From Candidatus Accumulibacter meliphilus (lineage in GTDB: Bacteria > Pseudomonadota > Gammaproteobacteria > Burkholderiales > Rhodocyclaceae): a DNA stretch of 64,000 bases. Below, piece by piece: positions 1 to 8,604 of the stretch (positions are counted from its first letter, which is position 1; the number at the start of each line of letters is the position of its first letter). A program made the translations under genes and the position numbers. A model generated the notes under the pieces. The model ran no database searches. It was not told where the DNA came from and worked only from the letters and a program-made list of their open reading frames with translations. The DNA is taken from NCBI GenBank assembly GCA_003332265.1, contig QPGA01000007.1, positions 1-64,000 on the forward strand, read 5' to 3'.

Positions 1-28
1 GTGTCCATCCGGCAAGTCTGCATGAAAT
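1..28 (+). repeat. IS66 left terminal inverted repeat
   Basis: Begins GTGTCCATCCGGCAAG and matches the reverse complement of 3513-3540 at 24 of 28 positions. The same end sequence reappears at 16734-16761. Confidence 0.9.
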
Positions 29-118
29 TGCCAACGAAATAGGCTAGAAGGCGTCGGAGAAGAGGTTGCCTGCATTTTCCACTTGCGTTCCAACGCCTGT
101 TGGTTTACCTTGCGGTGC

Positions 119-1000
119 ATGCAAACGACACTGATCTACCGACACCGGCCGATCTCCGAAGACGACCTTGTGTTCATTCGCCAGTTGATCGCCGACCATC
201 CCGGCTTGAGCCGCAGGGGGTTGTCGAAGCGATTGTGTGAAGTGTGGAATTGGGTGCAGACCAATGGCGCGTTGCGCGACATGGTGTGCCGCGGGATGAT
301 GCTGATGCTGCATCGCGAGGAGCTGATCGAACTGCCCCCGGTGCGCAGGGTGGTGCGCAATCCGCTGGCCGATCGCCGGCAGCCGGCGCTAGTGCGCGTC
401 GATGAGACGCCCCTGCAGGCAATCTTCGCTGAGCTTGGGCCGCTGGAGGTGCGCCAGGTCAGACGCACCCCTGAGGAACGCTTGTTCAACAGCCTTCTCG
501 AGCATCACCACTATCTGGGCTATAGCCAGCCGGTGGGCGAGCATCTGAAGTATCTGGTTTATGCCCGGGGGCGACCGGTGGCCTGCCTGGCGTGGTGCTC
601 GGCGCCGCGACATCTGGGCAGCCGTGACCGGTTCATCGGCTGGGGGCCGCAGGCACGGCGGCAGAATATCCGGCTGCTCGCCTACAACACGCGCTTTCTG
701 ATTCTGCCCTGGGTGACGGTGCCGCATCTAGCCTCGCACCTGCTCGGGCAGATGGCGCGCCGGCTGTCCGCCGATTGGCAGTCGATGTACGGGCACCCGA
801 TCTACTTTCTCGAAACCTTCATTGAGCCACAGCGCTTTCGCGGGACCTGCTACCGCGCCGCCAACTGGCAGTTCCTGGGAACGACCACCGGGCGGGGCAA
901 GGACGCACCGACCCACGCCGCCAATCGTTCGATCAAGGAAGTGCTGGGCTATGCCTTGGTCAAGGACTTTCGCCAGCGCCTGTCGCAGGTGAGCGGATGA
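119..1000 (+). CDS. DruA-like DUF4338 protein carried by the IS66 element
   Basis: This 293-residue protein shows the DUF4338 pattern also found in DruA of the Druantia anti-phage system: a HHHYLGY stretch, RDRFIGW, a NTRFLILPWV segment, LETFIEPQRFRGTCYRAANW, and a final glycine/arginine-rich GTTTGRGK. The ATG at 119 is chosen; an in-frame TTG at 83 would add 12 residues. No good ribosome-binding site is visible for either. Its stop overlaps the tnpC start as ATGA, so the two are translationally coupled and the protein is part of the element rather than host DNA. A biochemical role for DUF4338 is not established. Here a role in transposition or element maintenance is as likely as defence. Confidence 0.85.
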   Translation: MQTTLIYRHRPISEDDLVFIRQLIADHPGLSRRGLSKRLCEVWNWVQTNGALRDMVCRGMMLMLHREELIELPPVRRVVRNPLADRRQPALVRVDETPLQAIFAELGPLEVRQVRRTPEERLFNSLLEHHHYLGYSQPVGEHLKYLVYARGRPVACLAWCSAPRHLGSRDRFIGWGPQARRQNIRLLAYNTRFLILPWVTVPHLASHLLGQMARRLSADWQSMYGHPIYFLETFIEPQRFRGTCYRAANWQFLGTTTGRGKDAPTHAANRSIKEVLGYALVKDFRQRLSQVSG

Positions 1001-2640
1001 GCGCCCCCGAGCACGTCAATGCCACCCAGGCGCAACTCGACGAACTTCTCGCCCTCGCCAGACCGACGTTCCCGGTGCCGCAATACGAGTTGCTCGAGCA
1101 GGTGCTGACGACCTTCAGCTTCGTGATGCAGGCCTTGCAGAACGCGAAGACGTCGCTGGCGCGCTTTCGCAAAATGTTGTTCGGCGCTACCAGCGAGCGC
1201 AAACGCAAGTTGTTGGAGCAGACCGTGGGGCCGGACGACAACGCCGCGACCGAGCAAGCGGCGACCTCGACTGGCGAGACGGCGCCGGTCGCCGCCCGTC
1301 CCGCAGCGAAGAAACCCGCCGCGCCGAAGCCGGGTCACGGCCGCAACAGCGCAGCGACGTATGTGGACTCGCCGGTCATCGAAGGGCTTGTCCCCGATCT
1401 GAAGCCGGGCGACCCCTGTCCTGCATGCGTCACCGGCAAGGTCTATGACGCGCCGCCCAAGACCGTCGTCAAGGTGATCGGGCAGCCGCCGCTGGTCGCC
1501 ACGATCCACAAGCTGCAACATTTGCGCTGCCGGCTGTGCGATGCGACCTTCACCGCACCGCTGCCCGCGGGCAGTGGCGCAGGGAAGTACGACCCCAGCT
1601 GTGCGAGTCTGCTCGCCCTGCTGCGCTACGGCAGCGGCCTGCCGTTCTACCGGATCGAAGGTCTGCAAGCGAGTCTCAATGTTCCACTGTCGGATGCAAC
1701 CCAGTGGGACATCGTGCTCCAGGCCGTGCCGGCGCCGCGCGCCGTCTTCGCCGAACTGAGCCGCCAGGCTGGACAAGGCGATTTGCTGCACTGCGACGAT
1801 ACCCCGGCGAAGATCCTGTCGCTGATCGCCGCACGCCGCCAGCTCGAAGCCGCGGGTCAGACGCCCGCGGCCAAGGCCATCAACACCTCGGGCATTGTCG
1901 CCGTCCTCGAACACGGGCAGCGGGTGGCGCTGTACTTTACCGGCCATCAGCATGCCGGTCAGAACCTGTCGGACGTGCTGGCGCAGCGCAGCCCGGCCTT
2001 GGCGCCGCCGATGCAGATGAGCGATGCCCTGGCCTGCAACTTCGTCGGCGAGTTTGCGAGGATCATCGGCAAATGCCTGACCCACGGCCGACGCCAGGTG
2101 GTCGAGGTGTTCGCGCATTTCCCGCAGCCGTGCCGCTACGTGATCGAGGTTCTGGCCAAGGTCTACGCCAACGATGCGCACTGTCGCGAGGAGACGTTGT
2201 CTCCCGGGCAACGCCTCCTCTACCATCAGGCGCACAGCGCCCCGCCGCTGCAGGAACTGAAGAAATGGCTCAACGAGCAATTCACACAGCGCTTGGTCGA
2301 GCCCAACAGCAGCCTGGGAAAGGCCTTGAATTATCTGCTCACGCACTGGGACGGGCTGACGCTCTTTCTGCGTCAGGCCGGGGCCCCGCTGGACAACAAC
2401 CTTTGCGAAAGGGCTCTCAAGCGGGCGATCCTGCATCGCAAGAATTCGCTGTTCTACAAGACCCCCAAGGGGGCCGAGGTCGGCGATATCTACATGAGCC
2501 TGATTCATACGTGTCAGCTCTGCCGGGTCAATCCGTTCGCGTATCTGCAGGCCTTGCATGGTCATGCCAGGGAGGTCCTGGCCGAGGCCGCCTTGTGGCT
2601 GCCCTGGAACTACCGCGAGCAATTGACCGCTGCCGCGTGA
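997..2640 (+). CDS. tnpC: IS66 family transposase TnpC
   Basis: The DDE-type transposase of the element, 547 residues, full length for the family. Visible features are an N-terminal coiled-coil/leucine-rich region leading to the FRKMLFGATSERKRK motif, a zinc-binding CPAC...CRLC pair, and the catalytic acids in HCDDTP, QMSDAL and NNLCERALK. The C-terminal VNPFAYLQALHGHARE block is typical of IS66. The start ATG overlaps the stop of the DruA-like gene by the ATGA arrangement. The gene is intact, in contrast to the relic fragment at 17590-17779. Confidence 0.95.
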   Translation: MSAPEHVNATQAQLDELLALARPTFPVPQYELLEQVLTTFSFVMQALQNAKTSLARFRKMLFGATSERKRKLLEQTVGPDDNAATEQAATSTGETAPVAARPAAKKPAAPKPGHGRNSAATYVDSPVIEGLVPDLKPGDPCPACVTGKVYDAPPKTVVKVIGQPPLVATIHKLQHLRCRLCDATFTAPLPAGSGAGKYDPSCASLLALLRYGSGLPFYRIEGLQASLNVPLSDATQWDIVLQAVPAPRAVFAELSRQAGQGDLLHCDDTPAKILSLIAARRQLEAAGQTPAAKAINTSGIVAVLEHGQRVALYFTGHQHAGQNLSDVLAQRSPALAPPMQMSDALACNFVGEFARIIGKCLTHGRRQVVEVFAHFPQPCRYVIEVLAKVYANDAHCREETLSPGQRLLYHQAHSAPPLQELKKWLNEQFTQRLVEPNSSLGKALNYLLTHWDGLTLFLRQAGAPLDNNLCERALKRAILHRKNSLFYKTPKGAEVGDIYMSLIHTCQLCRVNPFAYLQALHGHAREVLAEAALWLPWNYREQLTAAA

Positions 2641-2669
2641 GCCGTCGGCCAAAGCGACAGCTCACGACG

Positions 2670-3023
2670 CTACGCCGCCAAACGACGCCAGGCCGGTGCT
2701 GCACGCGCCTGCGCGGGGTCGCCGGCCATCAACAGCACTTGCAGCGCGCAGGCCTCGAGTTCTTGGGTCGGCGCCGTGCCGTCGGGCCAGAAGGCGAAGC
2801 GCCCGCTCGATAGACGTTTCTGGCACAGCCAGAAACCCTGGCCGTCGTAAACGAGGATCTTGATGGCGGTGCGCGTGCGGTTGCGGAAGACGAACAGACC
2901 ACCGCTGAATGGATCGGCTTCCAGGCGTTGTCGGCAGGCGCCTGCCAGCCCATCAATGCCGGCTCGGAAATCGATCGGCTCGACCGCGACCAGGATCCGC
3001 ATGTGCGGCGTGATCTGAATCAT
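2670..3023 (-). CDS. tnpB: IS66 accessory protein TnpB
   Basis: IS66 Orf2-like protein of 117 residues, needed with TnpA and TnpC for transposition in characterised IS66 elements. It shows the family pattern RILVAVEPIDFRAGIDGLA near the N-terminus, then DPFSGGLFVFRNR and KILVYDGQGFWLCQKRL. The start at 3023 (MIQITPHM) overlaps the tnpA stop as ATGA, giving translational coupling. It converges on tnpC with a 29-bp gap. An upstream in-frame ATG at 3047 is less likely because it lies inside tnpA. Confidence 0.92.
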   Translation of the reverse strand: MIQITPHMRILVAVEPIDFRAGIDGLAGACRQRLEADPFSGGLFVFRNRTRTAIKILVYDGQGFWLCQKRLSSGRFAFWPDGTAPTQELEACALQVLLMAGDPAQARAAPAWRRLAA

Positions 3024-3454
3024 GCCGCACTCCAGAAGGCGCTGCACAAGCCGGCCAGACTGGCCAGGCCCTGGCCATTAAGTTCCACCCGCATCTTCGT
3101 GCCGCGCGTGTTCTCGAGTTCTATCACGCACTCGCACCGCACCCGATCGGTGGGCTCACGGTTGGCCGCAACCGTCAACTCGACGAACTGCGTCTCTCTT
3201 CTGCTGGCGGGCAACGGGCGATCCGCCTCACCCTGCGCCTGCTGGCGTCTCTTCAAGCGATCGGCGTCAACCTGCAGTTCCCGCACGGCGACGGGCAGCC
3301 CGTGTTCACGGGCAATCGCCACCGCCGCCGCCCACAACTCGCGAGGGATGTGCTCGCCGCGCCCACGTCCGTCTCGCCAGCACTTGAAGCGCTCACGTAC
3401 CTCTTCCAGGCTCTCGCTGTGCCTTGCTTGCGTCACCTTCACCATATCGTCCAT
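3020..3454 (-). CDS. tnpA: IS66 accessory protein TnpA-like
   Basis: A 144-residue protein in the TnpA position of an IS66 element, upstream of and overlapping tnpB. The N-terminal half (RERFKCWRDGRGRGEHIP...) looks like a small helical DNA-binding domain. The C-terminal half has the FVELTVAANRE and IELENTRGTKMRVELNGQG segments seen in TnpA proteins. A close, also intact, copy lies at 16819-17262. It differs by a few residues, including an insertion in the linker. The function is inferred from the family and from position. Confidence 0.85.
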   Translation of the reverse strand: MDDMVKVTQARHSESLEEVRERFKCWRDGRGRGEHIPRELWAAAVAIAREHGLPVAVRELQVDADRLKRRQQAQGEADRPLPASRRETQFVELTVAANREPTDRVRCECVIELENTRGTKMRVELNGQGLASLAGLCSAFWSAA

Positions 3455-3512
3455 CAGCTGCTCTCCTCATCGCGTTGAACTCGCAACCAACGTTACCAAG
3501 GACGTTCAGTGA

Positions 3513-3540
3513 TTTCATGCAAGGTTGCCGGAGGGACACC
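3513..3540 (-). repeat. IS66 right terminal inverted repeat
   Basis: The reverse complement begins GTGTCCCTCCGGCAAC and pairs with bases 1-28. It marks the right boundary of the element. Confidence 0.9.
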
Positions 3541-3541
3541 C

Positions 3542-3799
3542 GCGCTCGCTTTGCGCCCGGCGCCGCGCTGGCTGGCATGGCTCGCGGAAAACGCGCTGCG
3601 CACACGCGCCCGGGTGTTGCGCTGGCTGCCAAAGCGCCAGCAGCCGAAGCTGCGCACGCAAGTGCCACGACGCGATTATCCCGGTGGCTATCAGATCGAA
3701 GCGCTGGGGCCTCCGCCCGCGGGTCCGGCGGATGGGGCGACGCTGCACTGCCCGTTTTCCGGCCAGAACAGCGGCGCGGGGAGGGCGACGGAGGGATAA
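3542..3799 (+). other. Possible 3' end of a gene truncated by the IS
   Basis: Immediately right of the IS end an open frame runs without a stop to 3799. It is arginine-, tryptophan- and proline-rich (RWLAWLAENALRTRARVLRW) and contains a CPFSGQNSG tail. No family is recognised. It could be the surviving C-terminus of a host gene split by the insertion, or simply high-GC open sequence. The left half of such a gene would lie outside the window. Otherwise the 3541-3868 stretch holds nothing recognisable. Confidence 0.2.
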
Positions 3800-3868
3800 T
3801 CAAGCGGCGGCATGGGCATTGGACGCCGCGCCCAGGACGAACCATCGAAGCACGACCAAGGAGGAGCA

Positions 3869-4159
3869 ATGGCGATCAGGATCATGGCCCGGCTGACAGC
3901 CCGGGCAGGCAGTGAGACCGTGCTGGCAACTATCTTGCGCGACTTGTGCGGCCCGAGTCGTGACGAAAGCGGTTGCCTTGGCTACGACCTGTTCCACAAT
4001 CAGGACGATCCATGCGAGTTCGTGACCGTCGAGCAATGGACCGATCAGGCCGCCGCCGACGCGCACCTGGCGACGCCGCATGTCGCCGAGGCTGTCAGGC
4101 TGGCCAGCGTGCTGCTGGCGCAGCCACCCTTGATCCACCGCTTCAGGCAGCTTGCCTGA
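3869..4159 (+). CDS. Antibiotic biosynthesis monooxygenase (ABM) domain protein
   Basis: A 96-residue single-domain ABM/quinol-monooxygenase-like protein. It begins with IRIMARLTARAG, has the GCLGYDLFHNQDDP strand-turn segment, then EFVTVEQWTDQAAADAHLATPH and ends in a short helix. These small dimeric ferredoxin-fold proteins oxidise quinols or handle reactive intermediates without cofactors; the substrate here is unknown. The start at 3869 is set by a strong AAGGAGGAGCA ribosome-binding site ending next to the ATG. An ORF extension to 3812 has no such support. It stands alone and is convergent with mepA. Confidence 0.85.
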   Translation: MAIRIMARLTARAGSETVLATILRDLCGPSRDESGCLGYDLFHNQDDPCEFVTVEQWTDQAAADAHLATPHVAEAVRLASVLLAQPPLIHRFRQLA

Positions 4160-4324
4160 CGGCGACGCAAGATCGGCGACGAGCGGCGACAATCGTCGTG
4201 GCGGCAAGCGTGCTCATGCTTCGCATTGCGGTCGTCGGGCCAAGGGTACGCGACATGGCTGGCCGATGGTCGCTGGCGGCCTGCCGACGGACCGCCCGTC
4301 CGGGAGCGGGGCAGTCCTGTGCTC

Positions 4325-5182
4325 TCAGTTGGTCGAGAGCAGCGGCCGGCAAGCCGCCGGCGTCGTCGGCTCAGGCCTGGGAGTTGAGCTTTTTTTTGCT
4401 GGTTGGCGGGCCTCGGCGCTGAACCACCAGTCCAGTTCACTGCCGCAACCGTCACCGGCCGGGATGGCTGCCTGTGGCGTGCACTCGCTGCTGTCGTGTG
4501 GGCAGGGCAAGCGGACGTGGAAGTGGGCGTCGTGTCCGAACCACGGGCGGAGCTTGCGTAGCCACGCCGTGTCGCCATCGCTGGCGCACAGCGCACGCTT
4601 GATGGCGGCGTTGACAAATATGCGCTCCACGCGGGGATCTTCGGCTGCGGTCTTGAGCAGGGCCTGCTGATCGTCGCCCCACAGGGGGCTCAGGCCCTCG
4701 CCGTCCGGGGTGACCATGCTTGGCGGGTCGGCTTGGTTGGCGGTATCACGGTTGGCGACCGCGGCGGACGGGGCGAGCTGGAACCAGATGTCTACATCCA
4801 GTCCATTCTGATGGCTGCGGTGCGAACTGGACATCAGCCCGCCTCGGGGCTGGCTCAAATCGCCGATCATCACCAGGTCCGGGCCGCGCCGGGCCTGTTT
4901 GCGGGCCAGGTCGGAGACCAGGCGCAATAGATCTGGGTGCCCGTAGAAGCGGTTACGGTAGCGGCGGATACTGACGTAGCCGTCGCCTTCGGCGGGGAGC
5001 GTTTGGGCGCCGGCAATGCAGCCGCTGGAAACCCCTCCGATGACCTTGGTGAGGCCGGTGCTGGGGGCTGTTACCTCCGCCCAGGGGCCGGCCAGGGCAG
5101 TGCCGGTCACGCCGGCAGTGAGCCAGGTGGCGAGCAGGAGGGCGGCGGGAGTGAAGGTGGCCGGCAGGAGGTCTCGATTCAT
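4325..5182 (-). CDS. mepA: Penicillin-insensitive murein endopeptidase MepA
   Basis: A periplasmic LAS-type zinc peptidase, 285 residues, that cleaves D-alanyl-meso-diaminopimelate cross-links in peptidoglycan. The N-terminus is a signal peptide ending near LAGPWA. The metal and catalytic motifs are present: SSHRSHQNGLDVDIWF (His and Asp ligands) and WFGHDAHFHVRLPCP (HxH). The DLSQPRGGLMSSSH approach and the cysteines typical of MepA disulphides are also seen. The start MNRDLLP at 5182 places the signal peptide correctly; the frame is open a further 40 codons upstream, which is not expected to be translated. The length matches E. coli MepA. Confidence 0.93.
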   Translation of the reverse strand: MNRDLLPATFTPAALLLATWLTAGVTGTALAGPWAEVTAPSTGLTKVIGGVSSGCIAGAQTLPAEGDGYVSIRRYRNRFYGHPDLLRLVSDLARKQARRGPDLVMIGDLSQPRGGLMSSSHRSHQNGLDVDIWFQLAPSAAVANRDTANQADPPSMVTPDGEGLSPLWGDDQQALLKTAAEDPRVERIFVNAAIKRALCASDGDTAWLRKLRPWFGHDAHFHVRLPCPHDSSECTPQAAIPAGDGCGSELDWWFSAEARQPAKKSSTPRPEPTTPAACRPLLSTN

Positions 5183-5340
5183 GGCTGAAAGTCTGCGTAG
5201 TAGATGCTTGCTGGCGGGGAAAGTGCGGCTGCGCGCGGCGGCGTTCAGTGCAAAGGAGGTCAAGCAATCAAGGGGCGGTGGCCGCAACAGCAGACCGGGC
5301 ATCGTCCCCGGTCGGGCAGGCGATGCGCGTGTGGACGGCC

Positions 5341-5970
5341 CTACTTCTGCGCCACCATCAGGAAAACGGGGTACTCGCGTTGCGCCGCGCCTTCGCCCTT
5401 GGTCATGCTGAATGCGGTCGTGAAACCTGGCTTTTCAAATCCGGCCGCTTCGGCTTTTGCCGCCAGTTCGCGACGATCAAAACCGTTGTGGCCCGCGAAT
5501 CCCTGACCATGAAAAGATCCGTCCTCGGCGTCGAGATCGGCAATGCAGAGGTAGCCTGAAGGCGCCAGCAAGGCGTAGAGACTACGCAGCAGGCCGTCGG
5601 TGTCGGCGATGTGATGACAGGTCATCAAGGTGTAGATCAGCTCATAGCGATCCGGCGGCAGGGGATCGGTGACCAGGTCGAGCTTCGCGGCGCGCATGTT
5701 GGTGATGCCGTTGGCGGCGATCTTCTCGTTCAACACCGCCAGCATTCCTTCCGAGCTGTCGGCCAGGGTAATCTTGCCGAGCTGCGGCTGCAGGGCAAAG
5801 CTAAGCAAACCGGTTCCACAGCCGTATTCCAGCGCCTGCATCTGTGGCGACAGGGCTATCTGGCTTTGAATGGCCTTGCCGACCGCCAGCGCGCGGGACT
5901 GCTTGGCGGGATCGGCATCCCAGGTGGCGGCGTTGAGATCGAAGTAATTGGGCGCGGCTGTGTTTGTCAT
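5341..5970 (-). CDS. Class I SAM-dependent methyltransferase
   Basis: A 209-residue Rossmann-fold methyltransferase with motif I LEYGCGTGLLSFAL, an acidic motif II at ITLADSSEGML, and the DRYELIYTLMTCHHIAD core before the SGYLCIADLD strand. Proteins of this shape are often annotated as UbiE/COQ5-like methylases, but the substrate cannot be read from sequence. The N-terminus NYFDLNAATWDADPAK is typical of small soluble class I enzymes. It lies downstream of a roughly 500-bp gap and upstream of mepA on the same strand, with 158 bp between them. Confidence 0.88.
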   Translation of the reverse strand: MTNTAAPNYFDLNAATWDADPAKQSRALAVGKAIQSQIALSPQMQALEYGCGTGLLSFALQPQLGKITLADSSEGMLAVLNEKIAANGITNMRAAKLDLVTDPLPPDRYELIYTLMTCHHIADTDGLLRSLYALLAPSGYLCIADLDAEDGSFHGQGFAGHNGFDRRELAAKAEAAGFEKPGFTTAFSMTKGEGAAQREYPVFLMVAQK

Positions 5971-6490
5971 GTGATGAGCAGTGGCCTTTGGGCCAGTAGT
6001 GGAGGATGTTCACCGGGGGGGCGTCGCTACGTTTCGCGTCGGCGCTCAGCGCGACTACCCCCTGCGGTTTGTCGGGATCGACCGTGACTCGCTTGCTTCC
6101 CCTGGCTTCCCTGGAGGGACGAAGCACGGCCGCCAGCAAGGAGCGTAATACGAAGCGGCCGGCAGGGGAAGCGGTGGTGGCTGGGCGGGGCGCTTCCCCA
6201 CTTGGCGAGCGCAGAGGAGAGCGCCATTCCGGCTTCGCTGACGACGCCCGACAAGGTCGAGACGCGTATTGGGCGATTTTTGCCGGAGCAGCGTCACTTC
6301 GGCGGCAGGCGCTCGGTGGTGGTGCAAAGCCGAGGTGGGAGGGCACCATCTGCGGGCATCAGAGAGACCTCAGCCGATCGCTGCAGAGACCAGACAGCGC
6401 CCTCCCGCCGCCGCTTTCCGGCGGCGGGCGCGCCGGCGATCAGCAGGGAGCGGCAAGCTTGCAGGCTTGCCAGAGCGTCAGGCGTCGTCA
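5971..6490. other. Intergenic region without a recognisable gene
   Basis: About 520 bp between the methyltransferase and flavodoxin genes. Several open frames cross it on both strands, but none has a credible start with a ribosome-binding site or recognisable similarity. The end of the flavodoxin gene is followed by a GC-rich inverted stretch near 6410-6430 (CCGCCGCTTTCCGGCGGCGG), which could fold and act as its terminator. Confidence 0.5.
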
Positions 6491-7039
6491 TCACATCCCC
6501 GGCAGGAGGGCCGGTCGGACCTGCGCCAGCCAGCTTTCGACGCGTTGTCCGGTCAATCCCGGCTGATTGATCTGGTCCAGCGCCAGGCCAAGGAAATGCT
6601 CGCCGTCGACTGACTGAGAAGCAGCGAAATCGTAGCCGGTGGTCGGCCAGCGTCCGACGACGCGGGCTCCGCTTGCCAATAGCGTGCTCTGGATAACAGC
6701 GATCGCGTCGACGAAGGCGCCAGGATATTGCTTCTGGTCGCCGACACCGTAGATGGCTGCGACCTTGCCGGACAGGTCGGCGCCCGCCAGTTGCGGCAGA
6801 AATGCCTGCCAACTTGGCGGGCACGCGGCGACCGAGCGGCCTGGCAGCTGGCCGCCGCCGTGGGTCGGACTGCCAAGGATCAGGGCGTCGTAGGCGAGGA
6901 AGTCGGCCAGCCTTGCGCGGCCGATATCGATCGGCGTGCTCGCTGCGTCACCCAGACTCTTGGCGATGTATTTGGCGACCAGATGCGTACGGCCGCTCTC
7001 GGTACCGAAGAAAATGCCGATCTTGGCCATCGTCGTCAC
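6491..7039 (-). CDS. Flavodoxin
   Basis: A long-chain-type flavodoxin of about 182 residues that carries electrons through bound FMN in the cytoplasm. The phosphate-binding loop IGIFFGTESGRTH is at the N-terminus, followed by the LILGSPTHGGGQLPG isoalloxazine loop and the YGVGDQKQYPGAFVDAI segment typical of NifF/FldA types. Two starts are possible: GTG at 7039, which overlaps the stop of the small upstream ORF as GTGA, or ATG at 7030. Coupling to the upstream ORF favours 7039. The partner reductase is not in the window. Confidence 0.92.
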   Translation of the reverse strand: MTTMAKIGIFFGTESGRTHLVAKYIAKSLGDAASTPIDIGRARLADFLAYDALILGSPTHGGGQLPGRSVAACPPSWQAFLPQLAGADLSGKVAAIYGVGDQKQYPGAFVDAIAVIQSTLLASGARVVGRWPTTGYDFAASQSVDGEHFLGLALDQINQPGLTGQRVESWLAQVRPALLPGM

Positions 7040-7146
7040 GCCGCCAGGGTTCGTTTGTGCTTCGCTGCCGTCGGCAGGCGGGTATCGCTGACGATGGCGT
7101 CGGCGGCGTCGAGCAGATAGAGCATCGGATAGTGCATGTTTGCCAT
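7036..7146 (-). CDS. Small ORF coupled to flavodoxin (36 aa)
   Basis: An open frame of 36 codons begins MANMHYPMLYLLDAADAIVSD and ends RTLAA. It is preceded by an excellent AAGGAG site six bases before the ATG, and its stop overlaps the flavodoxin GTG start. Such spacing is typical of a translated leader or a small co-expressed protein. No family is recognised. The middle could form one amphipathic helix; there is no obvious signal peptide. The very good initiation signal, better than that of the flavodoxin itself, is the main evidence that it is real. Confidence 0.55.
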   Translation of the reverse strand: MANMHYPMLYLLDAADAIVSDTRLPTAAKHKRTLAA

Positions 7147-7358
7147 GTTGATCTCCTTGTCAATGAAGATTCCTAAGCAAGGAGCATGCCGTGTTCGAGG
7201 GCGTCCGATTCCACGCTTTGCCGGCTGGCGGCGCGGGCAGGGCCGGCATCTAAGTCTCCTCCGGAGTGCTCAGCTTGGCGCAGGCGAGAGGGGGGGATTC
7301 CGTGGTGCGCACCGAGCAGGCTCACTGCTCGCCTTGCCTCCACGGCGTGCTGGCTCGG

Positions 7359-8474
7359 TCAGTCCGCCAGCACGCGGTTGCGGCCCTGTGCCTTGGCGTC
7401 GTAGAGCAAGCGGTCGGCACGTTCCAGCGTCTGGGTCACGCACTCACCGACGCGGTGTTCGGTCAGCCCGGCGGAAAAGCTGACTTGCAAGCGGTTTTCG
7501 CCAAAACTGAGTTCCAGCTTCGTCACCTGCTCACGCAGACGCTCGATGGTGGCTCTGGCAAACTCGATGCTGATGTCCGCCTGCATCAAGACGAACTCTT
7601 CACCACCCCAGCGCGCCAGTACGTCCGAGCGGCGCAAGACCGTCTGCGCGCTATCGGAAAAGGCGCGCAGTACGGCATCACCCGCGGCATGGCCATGGCG
7701 GTCATTGACGCGCTTGAAATGATCCAGGTCGAGCAGTGCCACGCAATAGCCCCGTCCCGAGCGCAGACTGCGCTGCGTCTCCTGCTCGAGCAGGACCTGC
7801 ATGTGACGGCGATTCAACAAGCCAGTCAAATCATCGTGTGCGGCCATGAGCTTGATCTGTTCAAGCGCCACGCTCAGCTCCTGCTTTTGCTGGCCCAAGC
7901 GGCGGCGAATGCGGCTCAAACGCCCGGCCAAGACCGAAACCGCGGGAACGACGATACTCAGCATCATGAAATGCGCTAATTCAACGGTCGCCGGGTAGGT
8001 CTCGGGATTGATCGAAGTCATCAAAGCCATGCTCAGGCCGAAGGCCAATAAAGCAAAAATGCTGATGCCAAAGGCGCTGGCCGCGCGTAGGCCGAACATG
8101 CCAAACATCAGAATGATCAGCAAGTTAGGGAACGCAATCGCCCGCACCGGGCCCATCAGCGCATAGCCGCTGGCGCTACAGATAATGGCAATGGCCATCT
8201 GCGGCAAAGTAAGAGAGGGGTCCTTGAAGTGCTCTGACCAACCGCAGCGAATGGTCATATAGACGATGACGATGGCGAACAGCGAACTCAGCGTCCAGAG
8301 ATACAGCGGTTCACGCGGCAAGTGCAGCGCCCAAGCTGCCCACAGTACGACCGCCATGCCCGTGAGCATCAGCAAAAGGGCCAGGCCGGTCTGCGCCACG
8401 CGCAAGCGCATGGCCGGGTCGGTGCCGAGCAAGAGCTCGCCAAGGTATTGATTTACGGACATAGGGCGACGCAT
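7359..8474 (-). CDS. Membrane-bound diguanylate cyclase (GGDEF)
   Basis: A c-di-GMP synthase of about 371 residues. The N-terminal half has about six predicted membrane helices (for example LALLLMLTGMAVVLWAAWAL and LLIILMFGMFGLRAASAF), and a short coiled coil leads to a C-terminal GGDEF domain. The active site is GGEEF in RWGGEEFVL, so catalysis is expected. An RxxD product-inhibition site (RRSD) lies five residues before it. The start is uncertain: ATG at 8474 or 8462, neither with a good ribosome-binding site. The frame is open further to 8582. It lies just downstream of the hupE-like gene and could be read from that operon. Confidence 0.9.
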   Translation of the reverse strand: MRRPMSVNQYLGELLLGTDPAMRLRVAQTGLALLLMLTGMAVVLWAAWALHLPREPLYLWTLSSLFAIVIVYMTIRCGWSEHFKDPSLTLPQMAIAIICSASGYALMGPVRAIAFPNLLIILMFGMFGLRAASAFGISIFALLAFGLSMALMTSINPETYPATVELAHFMMLSIVVPAVSVLAGRLSRIRRRLGQQKQELSVALEQIKLMAAHDDLTGLLNRRHMQVLLEQETQRSLRSGRGYCVALLDLDHFKRVNDRHGHAAGDAVLRAFSDSAQTVLRRSDVLARWGGEEFVLMQADISIEFARATIERLREQVTKLELSFGENRLQVSFSAGLTEHRVGECVTQTLERADRLLYDAKAQGRNRVLAD

Positions 8475-8604
8475 TGGCTTGGCATGTCCGGGGTAAGTGG
8501 ATGAAGTCTTGTCTGGTGCTTGCGACAACGAAGTGTAGCGCCTCGCGATGCGCGGAGGTCGTGCAAGTTGCAACGTCGCCAAGCTTCTGAAGGGCGTCAG
8601 TTGC

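Larger units (their letters stand above)
1..3540. mobile_element. IS66-family insertion sequence with DruA-like cargo
   Basis: The element is bounded by imperfect terminal inverted repeats, 24 of 28 bases matching, at 1-28 and 3513-3540, both starting GTGTCC. It encodes the three IS66 proteins plus a DUF4338/DruA-like protein. Gene order is unusual: druA-like and tnpC run rightwards while tnpA and tnpB run leftwards and meet tnpC tail to tail. Classical IS66 elements have tnpA, tnpB and tnpC collinear. All four reading frames are open, so the copy may be active. The left flank is outside the window, so the usual 8-bp target duplication cannot be checked. A decayed relative at 16734 shows the same convergent arrangement. 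Confidence 0.9.

Noticed and set aside
119..1000. DruA-like gene as part of a Druantia defence island
   Set aside because: No druB-E or helicase partner is adjacent, and the gene lies inside IS66 inverted repeats.
949..2652. Long open frame antisense to tnpC (567 codons)
   Set aside because: It is a mirror of a clear IS66 transposase in high-GC sequence and has no family pattern.
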